A DNA stretch of 64,000 bases from JACQFK01 sp964619955 (lineage in GTDB: Bacteria; Planctomycetota; MHYJ01; JACPRB01): positions 1-64,000 of the forward strand of contig CAZUJF010000016.1 in the NCBI GenBank assembly GCA_964619955.1, read 5' to 3'. Within the stretch, counting starts at the first letter, position 1, and each line of letters opens with the position of its first letter. Below are positions 23,727-32,099 of the stretch, in pieces. The notes beneath the pieces are model-generated. The model saw only the letters and a list, made by a program, of their open reading frames with translations, searched no databases and was not told the DNA's origin. The translations under genes were made by a program, and so were the position numbers.

Positions 23727-24992
23727 TTAGAACGTGACGATCACCTCGGCGCCGATCGTGTCCTGCTTCTCGCGATCGTGGCTGGATCCCTTCCGGAAGA
23801 TCTCTTCCGAAGACTCGTCATAGCGGTACTCGATGCGGACGATCATGTTCTGGCCGACCCGGAAGTCCAGCGTGAACGTGATGTCCGTGAGGTTCTGGTG
23901 CGTGCCGGTGCGGTAGCCCTCTTCGTCGCGGAAGCGCTCGAAGCGGATGACCGGGGCCATCCAATCGACCACCTGATACTTGACGTAGAGCGCATATCCG
24001 TTCCAGGTCGCCCCGCGCTCGCCGTGGACCTGTTCGTCCTCGTCGAAGCGCTCCCAGCCCCAGTCGAAATTGGCCCCGACGGTCAGCTTGTCGAACGTGG
24101 CGACCAGGATGAGGTCGAGCAGCGTGCGCTTGTTGCCGTCCTCACCCGCGTTGTTGTTGTTGCCCTCGGCCCCGTGGTAGACGTTGACGAACGCCGACAC
24201 GTTCGGGACGGGCGTCACGGCGAGCTGGAACTCCCAGGTCTGGGCGTTGTTGTTGTCGACCATGTTGTCCCAGCCGTTCACGTACCCCACCAGGATCTTG
24301 ACCTTGTCCTCGGCGAGGGAGTACTGCGCGCGAACGCCGGTATGCGTGAAGGGGATGGCCCAGGTGAAGAGCAGGCCGCGCGAATAGTTGTAGTTCTCCT
24401 TGCTCTCGATCACCTCGGATCCGGCGAGCGTGACGAACTTGCCCGCGAAGAACTTCAGCCCCGGCACCGAGGGCAGCAGGATTTCCGCGTAGGCCTCCTG
24501 GACATCGAAATTGTCGACGTCGCCGTCGCCCGACGCGTCGAAGGCGTCGGCGTCGCTGCCCACGGACAGTTCGATCTTGTATCCGATCACCATGTCCGAA
24601 GAGGCGGCCCGCTCGAAATTCAGCTGGGCGTTGTGGAGGTAGAAGCTGTTCGCCGTGTTGTCGAAGGCGCGCACGACGTTGCTCTTGGAGTCCGGCTGGT
24701 GCCGGTTATAGACGTACCCCGTGTCCACGAACCCGGAGATCTTCGTCTCCTTGAAGAGCGTCATCAGCGGGTTGAGCGGCGCCGCCTGCGCGGCCATCAG
24801 CTCGCCCGAGCCCGCGTCCTTCCGGGCCGCATCCGCCTCGACCTTCTGGGTCTGGTTCAGGGTGCGCTCCTGCTTGAGCGCCTCGACCTCCTTGCGGAGG
24901 GCGTCCAGCTGCTGCTTCACATCGTCCTGGGCCCAGAGCGGAGACGCACTCAGCGCCACCAGGGCCATCACCACGCCAGTAACGCCACGCAT
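23727..24992 (-). CDS. Outer-membrane beta-barrel (porin-like) protein
   Basis: 421 residues: signal peptide to ALA-like site near residue 21 (SASPLWAQ), a short coiled coil (about 25-55), then an amphipathic beta-strand barrel starting KISGFVDTGYVYN and ending DTIGAEVIVTF with a C-terminal Phe for BAM recognition. The layout fits the putative BBP2/porin families with periplasmic coiled coil. Start: ATG 24992 with AGGAG 7 bases upstream; a TTG three bases earlier is in frame. It has an own terminator and a roughly 230-base upstream gap. Substrate unknown. Confidence 0.87.
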   Translation of the reverse strand: MRGVTGVVMALVALSASPLWAQDDVKQQLDALRKEVEALKQERTLNQTQKVEADAARKDAGSGELMAAQAAPLNPLMTLFKETKISGFVDTGYVYNRHQPDSKSNVVRAFDNTANSFYLHNAQLNFERAASSDMVIGYKIELSVGSDADAFDASGDGDVDNFDVQEAYAEILLPSVPGLKFFAGKFVTLAGSEVIESKENYNYSRGLLFTWAIPFTHTGVRAQYSLAEDKVKILVGYVNGWDNMVDNNNAQTWEFQLAVTPVPNVSAFVNVYHGAEGNNNNAGEDGNKRTLLDLILVATFDKLTVGANFDWGWERFDEDEQVHGERGATWNGYALYVKYQVVDWMAPVIRFERFRDEEGYRTGTHQNLTDITFTLDFRVGQNMIVRIEYRYDESSEEIFRKGSSHDREKQDTIGAEVIVTF

Positions 24993-25225
24993 CAAAGGCT
25001 CCTTTCTAGACTCAAAACCATCAACCCAGTCCGAAGCAGCACGGCGCTACCGCCTGCCCGGTCTACTTAACGCAATCTTCGTGCCAGCCACCCATATGCA
25101 TCCGGCCACGCCTATCCCCCTCCCGGGGAAGGACTTAGCCGGAATGAAAAGATAGCGCCGAAGCTTAAAACCCTACCGCCAGGTATGCTTTTTACGCTAA
25201 AGCTACGTGCGGGACGCCGTCTCCG
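24993..25225 (-). promoter_or_regulatory. Long non-coding upstream region of the barrel gene
   Basis: 233 bases without a gene between the MBL stop and the barrel ATG. It is lower in GC than the flanking genes and contains local hairpins on the minus strand (GGCGGTAGCGCC near 25041-25052; a CCCCGGGAGGGG stretch near 25124-25135). No riboswitch class recognised. The -35/-10 is unclear. It could be a long 5' leader. Confidence 0.3.
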
Positions 25226-26119
25226 CTAGACGTCCAGCACCATCCCCTCTTTCGCGCTGACGACCTGGTACTTGGCCTTCATCCGCACGGCCCGGGCCCG
25301 GGCCTGCCGCTCGATGGCGGCCAGCCCCTTGTCGTCGTGGGCGGGTTCGTGGTGGAAGAGAACCAGCTTCTTCACCGTGCTGTCCTGGGCGAGCTGGAGC
25401 ACCTGGCTGATCGAGCTGTGCCCCCAGCCCCGTTTCCCCTTGTATTCCTCGTCGGTGTACTGGGAGTCCGCGATGAGGACGTCCGTGTCCTTGCAGAAGT
25501 CCACCACGCGCTGGTTGCATTCCTTGATGAACTCCGACCGGCGGTGGATGCCCGTGTCCGCGGCCGCCGGGGCCCGCTCCGCCAGCACGTCGTAATACGG
25601 CTCGTTGTCCCCCGTGTAGATCACGGAGCGGTCCTTCTGCCGGATCTTGAACGCGAGCACCCGGATCGGGTGGTTCATGGACTTGGTCGAGACTTCCAGG
25701 TCGCCGATCGAGAAGGTCTCCTCCCCGAGTTCGGTGAACTTCACCCGCGCCGCCAGCTCGACTCCCCGCACGGGGAAATAGCTGTACTGCATCTGGAACA
25801 TCAGGGCCTCCTCGAGCGACTTCTCGAGCGCCCGGGGGCCGTAGATGAACAGCTCGTTGCCGGGGACGTAGATCGGCGTGAAGAAGGGGAAGCCCTGGAT
25901 GTGGTCCCAGTGCGTGTGGGTGATCAGCATGTGGACCCGGACGGGCTTCTTGGCCGCCATCAGCTGGAGCCCCAGCTCCCGGATGCCCGTGCCGGCGTCC
26001 AGGATGACCACCTCCGTGCCGCCCAGGACCTGGACGCAGGAGGTGTTCCCGCCGTACTTCTGCGTGGCGGGACCGGGACAGGGGATGGACCCCCGGACCC
26101 CCCAGAATTTCACCTTCAT
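25226..26119 (-). CDS. Metallo-beta-lactamase-fold hydrolase
   Basis: 297 residues, cytosolic. The first line KFWGVRGSIPCPGP, then YGGNTSCVQV, is typical of the MBL subfamily related to RNase Z and cyclic-nucleotide phosphodiesterases. The metal motif THTHWDHIQGFPFF is at about 67-80, with downstream YTGDNEPY, ADSQYTDEEY, WGHSS and FHHEPAHDD as the remaining ligands. It probably hydrolyses a phosphodiester; whether a cyclic nucleotide is only a guess, though a cyclase lies at 41.9 kb. The ATG at 26119 is 10 bases after a TATCCT -10. Confidence 0.88.
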   Translation of the reverse strand: MKVKFWGVRGSIPCPGPATQKYGGNTSCVQVLGGTEVVILDAGTGIRELGLQLMAAKKPVRVHMLITHTHWDHIQGFPFFTPIYVPGNELFIYGPRALEKSLEEALMFQMQYSYFPVRGVELAARVKFTELGEETFSIGDLEVSTKSMNHPIRVLAFKIRQKDRSVIYTGDNEPYYDVLAERAPAAADTGIHRRSEFIKECNQRVVDFCKDTDVLIADSQYTDEEYKGKRGWGHSSISQVLQLAQDSTVKKLVLFHHEPAHDDKGLAAIERQARARAVRMKAKYQVVSAKEGMVLDV

Positions 26120-26129
26120 TTAAGGCGGA

Positions 26130-26159
26130 AGGATACTGCAAGTTCGGAACGGGTGTCAA
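26130..26159 (-). promoter_or_regulatory. Promoter of the MBL gene
   Basis: TTGACA (26159-26154), 18-base spacer, TATCCT (26135-26130), then 10 bases to the ATG, on the minus strand. No Shine-Dalgarno. Back to back with ispD's -10. Confidence 0.65.
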
Positions 26160-26175
26160 GGACGGGCTCCCCCGC

Positions 26176-26181
26176 TATAAT
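26176..26181 (+). promoter_or_regulatory. -10 box of ispD
   Basis: Perfect TATAAT, 9 bases before the ispD ATG; leader of about 2 bases expected. The -35 region overlaps the opposing MBL promoter. Confidence 0.55.
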
Positions 26182-26190
26182 GCCGCGCTT

Positions 26191-26868
26191 ATGAAGCTCC
26201 CCGGGACGGGTGTCATCCTCGCGGCGGCCGGCGAAGGCCGCCGCCTGGGCTACGCCCTCCCCAAGGCCCTCGTCCCGCTGGCCGGCAGCCCCCTCTTCCT
26301 GCACTCCCTGAGGACCTTCGCCGCCCTGCCCTTCGTCCGGGAAGTCGCCCTCGTCCTGCCCGCGGAATGGATAGACCGGGTCCGCTCCAAGTACGGCCCG
26401 GTCCTCAAGCGGCTGAAAGTCAAAGCCCTCGTTCCCGGCGGGGCCCGGCGGCAGGACTCGGTCCGCCTCGGCCTCGCCGCCACCTCCGCCCCCCTCGTGC
26501 TCGTCCACGACGCCGCCCGGCCCCTGGTCAGCAAGGCCTGCATCCGGGCCCTGGCGGCCTCCGCCGCCGCGCACGGTGCGGCGGTCCTGGCGGCGCCCGC
26601 GGTGGACACGATCAAGATCGCCGACGCCCGGGGGCGGGTGGTCTCCACGCCGGACCGCGCCCGCGTCTGGCATGCGCAGACCCCGCAGGGCTTCCGCCGC
26701 CCGGTGATCGAGGCGGCCTACCGCAAGAACGGCGATGCGGACGCGACCGACGACGTCCAGCTCGTCGAGCGGAACGGCGGCGCGGTCTGGATCGTGCCCT
26801 CGGATCCGCTGAACTTCAAGGTCACCACGCCGGACGACCTGCGCCGCGCCGCGCGGCTGCTGCGCTGA
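26191..26868 (+). CDS. ispD: 2-C-methyl-D-erythritol 4-phosphate cytidylyltransferase IspD
   Basis: 225 residues, third enzyme of the MEP isoprenoid pathway, joining CTP and MEP. Seen are VILAAAGEGRRLG (CTP loop, 8-20) with PKALVPLAG, GGARRQDSVRLGL, VHDAARPLV, DTIKIAD, the QTPQGFRR motif and TDDVQLVE. The start is set by a TATAAT ending 9 bases upstream. No ispF follows; the gene stands alone. Confidence 0.95.
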   Translation: MKLPGTGVILAAAGEGRRLGYALPKALVPLAGSPLFLHSLRTFAALPFVREVALVLPAEWIDRVRSKYGPVLKRLKVKALVPGGARRQDSVRLGLAATSAPLVLVHDAARPLVSKACIRALAASAAAHGAAVLAAPAVDTIKIADARGRVVSTPDRARVWHAQTPQGFRRPVIEAAYRKNGDADATDDVQLVERNGGAVWIVPSDPLNFKVTTPDDLRRAARLLR

Positions 26869-26902
26869 GCGTTCGGGCGCCGAACGGTCGGGGTGCAAAA
26901 GC

Positions 26903-26926
26903 ATGGACCCCCTTGCGGGGGTCCAT
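26903..26926 (-). terminator. Hairpin between ispD and the 27019 barrel gene
   Basis: Perfect 10-bp arms (ATGGACCCCC and mirror) with a 4-base loop. On the minus strand GCTTTTGC follows, so it mainly serves the gene ending at 27019, but it may also end ispD transcripts. Confidence 0.75.
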
Positions 26927-27018
26927 AGATAGGAGAGGGGTTAAATGGGTTGCATCTATGTTTTCGGCGGCCCATATGGGTGCCTTGAAGGAAATAATCC
27001 GAACGGCTGAAAATAGGC

Positions 27019-28356
27019 TCAAAACCTCAGGTCGGCGCCGAAGAGGACGGAGCGCGCCTGGTCGCGGCCGCCGCTGAGTTCGGCCAGCAGATCCGAGTCC
27101 GCCAGCCAGGCCCCCTTGAGCCACATCTGGAACGAGGCGTTGTAAGCCCAGGTCGCGCTGAGATCGCTCTCGATCCCCCAGTCCCCGGAACGGTAGGCGG
27201 CACCCGCCGCCGAGCGGACCGCGGCCGGGGCGCTGAAACGGCCCACGTCGAGCCTCAGGCGCAATGGACGCCCCGAGACCTCGAAGGGCCCCGCCCCGAT
27301 CCCGGCCCGGACGACCTGCACGTTCGTGTCGATGTCGAGCCCGAACTCCGCCGATTCGAGGATCAGGAAGCGGTTCTCGTTCTCGCAGGACTGGAACCCC
27401 TGGTCGCGGGTGTCGCTGACATGGCGGTCGCCGGAACGCACCGCGAAGGCACCTTCGATCCAGACTTTGGAGGCCGTCCAGCGCAGGCCCGCCTGGCCGG
27501 CGTAGGCCTCCTTGCGCACCCTGCGGGGATCCTCCTGCAGGGGGCCCCGCTGCCCGTAGATCTCCACGAAGACCTCCAGGTCCCGGTTCTCGAAGAAGTA
27601 CCCGTCGTACCCGGCCCCCAGCGTGCCGACGGATCCGAGGTCCGGATCCCCGCCGGAAAAAACCGTGAAGAGCAGCCAGGCGGCCGCGCGTTCGGAGAGC
27701 AGCGAATTGACGACGAGCCCGTAGACGGATTCGTCCTCCCCCGTGTCCCCGAACTCCCCGTGGAGCGCCCAGAAGGCCTGGACCGTCATGGCCTCGAAGG
27801 GCGTCCAGAAAGCCCGGAAGCCCGCGGCCTCCCGGATATCCCGGTCCGTCGTGGCCCGCATCTGACCGGAGACGGGCGCAAATCCCTCGAAGAAGCCCTC
27901 CGATTCGCCCAAGTCCAGGAAGAACGCCTCGTCATGGGGGCGATTGCGGTACTGGAAGCGCTGGATGCCGACCCGCCAGTCGAGCGCGTCGGCCAGGAAA
28001 CGCCGCACTTCGATGTAGCCGAGCTTGATGTTGACCGCGTCCTCCTCCGGCTCGCTGGAGAGCGGCCGGTTGACGCCTTCGTCGAAGCTGCGGTTCTCGA
28101 GTTCGAGCACGCCGCTGACGTCGTCCTCCACCTCGGCATCGAGCCGGAGGGCGAAGCGGCCCGTCCAGGCGTTGGTGGACGACGCGTCGGGGGCGGCCAG
28201 GCCGTTGAGCGCCCCGCCGGCGGCGTTGACCGTGCCTTCGCGGTACAGGTAGCGGGGTTCGATGCGGCCGCTGACGGTGACGCGGGCCGCGGCGGGCCGG
28301 TCCTGAGCGGGCGCGGGCGGGGCCTGGAGGAGGAGCAGCGCGCCCAGAAACAGCAT
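27019..28356 (-). CDS. Outer-membrane beta-barrel protein, tandem array member 3
   Basis: 445 residues. The signal peptide is at 1-18 (LFLGALLLLQAPPAPAQ). The barrel begins RVTVSGRIEPRYLYREG, the same opening as the two genes upstream, and ends SVLFGADLRF with a terminal Phe. Alternating hydrophobic strands run throughout; no plug domain or coiled coil. It has features of alginate-export/porin type barrels. Third and most diverged of three barrel genes in the same direction, each with its own terminator. Exported substrate unknown. Confidence 0.82.
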   Translation of the reverse strand: MLFLGALLLLQAPPAPAQDRPAAARVTVSGRIEPRYLYREGTVNAAGGALNGLAAPDASSTNAWTGRFALRLDAEVEDDVSGVLELENRSFDEGVNRPLSSEPEEDAVNIKLGYIEVRRFLADALDWRVGIQRFQYRNRPHDEAFFLDLGESEGFFEGFAPVSGQMRATTDRDIREAAGFRAFWTPFEAMTVQAFWALHGEFGDTGEDESVYGLVVNSLLSERAAAWLLFTVFSGGDPDLGSVGTLGAGYDGYFFENRDLEVFVEIYGQRGPLQEDPRRVRKEAYAGQAGLRWTASKVWIEGAFAVRSGDRHVSDTRDQGFQSCENENRFLILESAEFGLDIDTNVQVVRAGIGAGPFEVSGRPLRLRLDVGRFSAPAAVRSAAGAAYRSGDWGIESDLSATWAYNASFQMWLKGAWLADSDLLAELSGGRDQARSVLFGADLRF

Positions 28357-28425
28357 GGGGCCGAAGGTAGAGGAATCGCGGGGGGGACGCCAGAAAAAAC
28401 GGTCCGTGCGGGAGCCGCCCCCCCC

Positions 28426-28460
28426 CCGACACGAATCCAGACCGTCTGGATTCGTGTCGG
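28426..28460. terminator. 17-bp-arm perfect palindrome between barrel genes
   Basis: CCGACACGAATCCAGAC at 28426-28442 and its exact mirror at 28444-28460. It lies between the stop at 28517 and the next start at 28356. Its half-site CCGTCTGGATTCGTGTC resembles half of the palindrome at 1890-1963. No T-run follows. Confidence 0.55.
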
Positions 28461-28465
28461 AAAGA

Positions 28466-28501
28466 GAAGGGGCGAAGGCCCTTGCGGACCCCCGCCCCTT
28501 C
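28466..28501 (-). terminator. Hairpin after the 28517 gene
   Basis: Arms GAAGGGGCG (28466-28474) and CGCCCCTTC (28493-28501), perfect over 9 bp, directly after the stop codon. On the minus strand a short TCTCTTT follows, then the second palindrome. Confidence 0.55.
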
Positions 28502-28516
28502 CGGAACAGGCCTGGA

Positions 28517-30052
28517 TTAGAAGTTCAGGTCCATGCCCAGGACGAAGACCTGGGTGTTCGCGCTCGCGTCCGGGTTCACGTCCGGAAGCATGCTCTCCTT
28601 GAGGATCTCGTTGCCGAAGAGCAGGCCGAGGGACGCATGCAGGACGGCCTGCTTGCTCAGATGCCAGCGGATGCGGAAGTCGATCTCGTAGCCGAGCTCG
28701 TCGTTGGTGTCGCCGCCCGGAGTGAGGACCTTTTCGGTGGCCTCGAGCACCCCGAGGATGGCGTTGAGCTCCAGATCGTCCTTGCGGGCCGTGCTGACCC
28801 GGGTGCCCAGCCAGATCTTGAACGCCTGGTAGTTGGAGTCCCAGTCGAAGCCGTAATAGGAATCCTCCATGACCAGGAGGTCGTTCAGGCTCTCGTAGCC
28901 GGCGAAGCGCTCGGCCGTATGATCGCCCGGATCCTCGTCACGCTCCCCCGAGAAGCTGGTGAAGCTCGCCCCGATCCAGATCGGCATCGGATTGCCGACG
29001 GTGTAGTTGTACTGGACGCCGAGGGTGTACGCGCTGCCTTTGGCATAGATGGTCTGGCCACTGCCCGCCAGGTACCCGGCCACTCCGCGCTGCAGGTAGC
29101 CCTCCGCGAAGACCTCGAAAGCGCCGTCCGCCAGCTTCAGCGTGCCGCCCGTGCCGAACGTCCAGATTTCAGCGTCGGACTCCGACACCGGGACGCCCGC
29201 CGCATTGGTATCCGCCTGGAAGAGGGCGATGATGATCCCGAACTGACTGCCCTTGCCAAGGGCGTCCAGCTTGTAGAGGACGTCCAGGGCGTACATAGCC
29301 TCGCCGTCGCCGGTGGCCCCCCCTTCGATCACCGCGGGCAGCAACACCAGGTCCACCTGGATGGAGGCCCGGTTGTACGTCAACACCGCGCCCACGGGCA
29401 GCAGCTCGTCCACGAACGCGGCCTCGGCCAGGCGGGCGTCGCCGTTGTCCCGCAGGGTGAACGTGCCGTCGCTGTCCAGATTGCGGGTCACCGTCTGGGA
29501 GCGGCGCGGGTCGAAGGCCATCGAGCCCCCCTGGCCGCGGGGGTTGAACGACCAGCCCGGGGTGCCCCCCACCAGCTCCAGCCCTTCCAGAAACAGGTCA
29601 TGAATGATCATCTGGGCATCCCGCAGGTCGATGGGCACCGATTCCGAGGTGCCGTAGCGGCGGATGCCGTCCTGGTCGCCGCCGGTGCCCGTGGCGGACG
29701 GGCTCCCGTCCACGCGCAGCGTGCCGACCTCGACGATCACGGTCACCTTGTTGGAGAGTTCCGCGGTGAAGCGCACCGCCCACTCGCCTTCGAACGTGTC
29801 CTCGCCTTCCGAGCCCGGGACGGCCCCCGCGCCGGTCGGATTCGAGAAGCTGTCCGTGAACGCGGTGACCTGGGCCGCGCGGTAGACGTAATCCAGCTCC
29901 AGCTTGCCGGTGATGATGATCCGGACGGTATCCCCGCGTTCCTGGGACGTGCTCACCGGCCGGTTGGTCCCCTGCGCTCCCTCCTGGGCGCTCAAGGGAA
30001 GGGCCAAAGCCAGAAGGGCCGCCAGGGAAGTGACGCCGAACTGCCTTCTCAT
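28517..30052 (-). CDS. Outer-membrane beta-barrel protein, tandem array member 2
   Basis: 511 residues: signal peptide 1-22 (LLALALPLSAQ), then TVRIIITGKLELDYVYR as first strand, about 16-18 predicted strands, and a DLNF end. It shares a clear block with the gene at 31695: GYESLNDLLVMEDSYYGFDWDSNY here against SYENVRDTLIMEDQYFGFDLDSNY there, which marks recent paralogy. An AGGAGGGGG site precedes the ATG at 30052. A possible -10 (TAGATT) is near 30107. Probably a channel of unknown specificity. Confidence 0.83.
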   Translation of the reverse strand: MRRQFGVTSLAALLALALPLSAQEGAQGTNRPVSTSQERGDTVRIIITGKLELDYVYRAAQVTAFTDSFSNPTGAGAVPGSEGEDTFEGEWAVRFTAELSNKVTVIVEVGTLRVDGSPSATGTGGDQDGIRRYGTSESVPIDLRDAQMIIHDLFLEGLELVGGTPGWSFNPRGQGGSMAFDPRRSQTVTRNLDSDGTFTLRDNGDARLAEAAFVDELLPVGAVLTYNRASIQVDLVLLPAVIEGGATGDGEAMYALDVLYKLDALGKGSQFGIIIALFQADTNAAGVPVSESDAEIWTFGTGGTLKLADGAFEVFAEGYLQRGVAGYLAGSGQTIYAKGSAYTLGVQYNYTVGNPMPIWIGASFTSFSGERDEDPGDHTAERFAGYESLNDLLVMEDSYYGFDWDSNYQAFKIWLGTRVSTARKDDLELNAILGVLEATEKVLTPGGDTNDELGYEIDFRIRWHLSKQAVLHASLGLLFGNEILKESMLPDVNPDASANTQVFVLGMDLNF

Positions 30053-30134
30053 ACCCCCTCCTATCCAGTCTCTCCATCCCCCGCCAAGGGGGACGGCATG
30101 TCCGATAATCTAGCGTTCTAGGGGGGCTGGGGGC

Positions 30135-30174
30135 AAATAAAAAAGGGGCCCCGTCCCTTTCGGAACGGGGCCCC
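30135..30174 (-). terminator. Intrinsic terminator of the 31695 gene
   Basis: Minus strand: GGGGCCCCGT, 10-base loop, ACGGGGCCCC, then TTTTTTATTT. Perfect 10-bp stem with a T-rich tail, 19 bases after the stop at 30193. Confidence 0.9.
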
Positions 30175-30192
30175 TGAAAGAGCAGCTTGGCG

Positions 30193-31695
30193 CTAGAAGC
30201 GCACGTCGAAGCCGGCCGAGATCAGGTAGGCCGTATCATCCGAATCGTTGCTGGAGGTGCCGCCCGTGGCGTCCTCGAGGATGTCGGAGGAACCCAGGTA
30301 GCCCAGGTTCAGCATCAGGTCCACCTGCTTGTTCAGGTGGTAGGCCATCTTGATGTCGAACTCGTTGCCGAGCCCGTCTTCCTTCTCCTGGAGCGCGGCG
30401 TCGTTGTAGTCTTCCGTCGCCTTGAAGAAGGCCAGGACGAAGGACAGCTCCAGGTTGTTCTTGCCGGAGCCGACCGAGAACGACACGCCGCCCATGAACT
30501 TCAGGGCGGTGTAGTTGCTGTCCAGGTCGAACCCGAAATACTGGTCCTCCATGATCAGCGTGTCGCGGACGTTCTCATAGGACATGAACGTGTCCACCCG
30601 GTCGTCTCCGTCGGTGCTGGTGTCGTTGTCGCCGGAGAGATAGGTGATCTTGGCGCCGAACCAGATGTTGTTGGCGTTGTCGGGCAGGCGGTACTCGATG
30701 CCGATCTGACCCGCGCGGCCCCGGGCGGAGACGGTCTCCTCACCCGAGCCGCCGACCTGCTGGCCGGCCTTGCCGGTCTGGAAGTAGGCTTCGCCGTACA
30801 ACTCAAGCCCGTTGGCGAACTTCAGCGTGCCGCCGAAACCGACCGTGATGACCTTGGTCTCGTCGTCGAACGTCGCCCCGCCGGGGCCCGTGCCGAACGA
30901 GTTGAGGGCCAGGATCATGCCGATCCGGCTGCCTTTGCCGACCGAATCCAGGTTGTACCAGAGGTCGATGGCGTACATCGCCTCGTCCTGGGAAACGTTG
31001 CCCGCTTCGGCGATGACCGGAAGCAGGACCAGGTCGAGCTGCAGGGCGTCCTTCGCGTAGGTCAGGACCGTGCCCAGCGGAAAGAGCTCGCCCGCGTCAT
31101 CGGCCCGTCCGCCGAAGGTGTTGGCCGCGCCGATGGTGTCCTCCGAGGTGCTCCACGCACGCCCGAAGACCTGGGAGTGACGGGGGTCGAAGGCAAACGC
31201 GTTGCCCCGGCCGCGCACGTCGAAGTTCCAGGTCGAGATGCCCAGCTGGGCCTTGACCGCGGGGGAGAACACCTCGTTGATCATGAGGTGGGCTTCGCGG
31301 AGGATGACCCCCGAAGCGCCCAGGCCGGTGAACTGGTTGTTCCCGTCGCCGCTCTCTTCGATGCGGCTGCGGCCGACCTCGATCTGGACGGAGACCTTGT
31401 CGGTCAGGTCCACATCGAAGCGGATTCCGAACTCACCCTCGATCGTGTTTTCGCTGTCGCTGTGATCGCCCGCGCCGGGCGCGGTCGCAGCCGAGTCCCC
31501 GATCGACGTCATCGAGTCCGAGCGCTGCAGATAATCCATGCCCAGACGGCCGCTGACGTTGATCTTGACGGTGTCGGCGCGGTCCTGCCGGCTCGTCACC
31601 GGACGGTCCTGCGCGACGGCGGCCGTCGCGACGAGGCACAGCGCCAGCGCCGCCCCCGCCGAGATCCCCTTCAAGGATCCTGACAACTTCACCAT
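30193..31695 (-). CDS. Outer-membrane beta-barrel protein, tandem array member 1
   Basis: 500 residues: signal peptide ending ATAAVAQ (about residue 28), first strand TVKINVSGRLGMDYL, many amphipathic strands, terminal ISAGFDVRF. Closest relative in the window is the next gene at 30052. ATG 31695 is chosen because GGAGGG lies 7 bases upstream; the frame runs on to 31758 into the structured leader, but without a signal-peptide-compatible start. It follows a 380-base non-coding leader that ends in a hairpin and seven T directly against the Shine-Dalgarno, so regulated read-through is possible. Confidence 0.83.
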   Translation of the reverse strand: MVKLSGSLKGISAGAALALCLVATAAVAQDRPVTSRQDRADTVKINVSGRLGMDYLQRSDSMTSIGDSAATAPGAGDHSDSENTIEGEFGIRFDVDLTDKVSVQIEVGRSRIEESGDGNNQFTGLGASGVILREAHLMINEVFSPAVKAQLGISTWNFDVRGRGNAFAFDPRHSQVFGRAWSTSEDTIGAANTFGGRADDAGELFPLGTVLTYAKDALQLDLVLLPVIAEAGNVSQDEAMYAIDLWYNLDSVGKGSRIGMILALNSFGTGPGGATFDDETKVITVGFGGTLKFANGLELYGEAYFQTGKAGQQVGGSGEETVSARGRAGQIGIEYRLPDNANNIWFGAKITYLSGDNDTSTDGDDRVDTFMSYENVRDTLIMEDQYFGFDLDSNYTALKFMGGVSFSVGSGKNNLELSFVLAFFKATEDYNDAALQEKEDGLGNEFDIKMAYHLNKQVDLMLNLGYLGSSDILEDATGGTSSNDSDDTAYLISAGFDVRF

Positions 31696-31707
31696 GTCGT
31701 TCCCTCC

Positions 31708-31753
31708 AAAAAAACTTGCCCAACTGCTTGGGGCGCCCCCACACAGGGGCGCC
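31708..31753 (-). terminator. Terminator-like hairpins abutting the barrel ribosome site
   Basis: Minus strand: GGCGCCCC/GGGGCGCC stem (31753-31732), then a small CCCAA/TTGGG stem, CAAG and seven T (31714-31708), immediately followed by GGAGGG and, 7 bases later, the ATG. An attenuator layout, or the end of a separate RNA. Confidence 0.5.
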
Positions 31754-32078
31754 GGCACCTTCCCGGCGTCGACCGCATCCGGGCACTACAACTGCGGCCC
31801 GCCGACGCGGGCTCGCCGGTTCGGGTGGCTCCGGCACGGTCCCACCTGCGACCGGCCGTGAGGGGCCCCCGGCGGGGCCGCCCCAAGCCTTGCCCTACGG
31901 CTTACATCCGAGCCTTCCGGCTCGCCGCCCCCGGCCCATCGGCCTGGGCGCAGGCCCCACAAGAGGGCCGTGGCCGTCCCGGACGCCCGTCCCCGCCCTT
32001 CCGGGCCGTGGAGATAGGCCGACTCCGAGCCGGCATGTCCACTATCGACGGGTCCCGGGCCGGCCCTGAAGGTGATTT
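31715..32078 (-). ncRNA. Candidate structured 5' leader or small RNA
   Basis: About 365 bases, very GC-rich, without a credible ORF. On the minus strand it can form many hairpins: GCCC-GGAA-GGGC (32006-31995), GAGCC-GGAA-GGCTC (31923-31910), GGCCTG-CGCC-CAGGCC, GGAC-GGGC-GTCC and a final terminator-like stem. Two GNRA-type GGAA loops appear on this strand (UUCC on the other), favouring minus transcription. An AT-rich palindrome with TATAAT lies at its 5' end. I found none of the conserved strings of RNase P RNA, tmRNA, SRP RNA or common riboswitches. It could be a cis-acting leader of the barrel genes or an independent RNA. Confidence 0.4.
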
Positions 32079-32099
32079 GTAAATTATAATTTATAAATC
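32074..32099. promoter_or_regulatory. 26-bp AT-rich palindrome with TATAAT on both strands
   Basis: GATTTGTAAATTATAATTTATAAATC reads the same on both strands except for one symmetric pair. It overlaps the stop codon region of the LOG gene and stands out in a GC-rich context. A minus-strand TATAAT (32089-32084) would start the structured RNA near 32077. It could also be a binding site for a dimeric regulator. Confidence 0.45.

Noticed and set aside
28355..31683. Long plus-strand frames across the barrel array (588 and 498 codons)
   Set aside because: Composition is typical of shadows of GC-rich coding; the minus strand encodes signal peptides and barrels ending in Phe with proper terminators.
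31715..32078. RNase P RNA, tmRNA or SRP RNA
   Set aside because: Length and GC would suit RNase P RNA, but the conserved strings (for example GAGGAAAGTCC, ACAGAA) are missing on both strands, as are tmRNA and SRP core motifs.
31716..32082. Plus-strand ORFs of 117 and 85 codons in the structured leader
   Set aside because: Pro/Arg/Gly-rich translations without a family, ribosome site or codon bias; the region is better explained as structured RNA.
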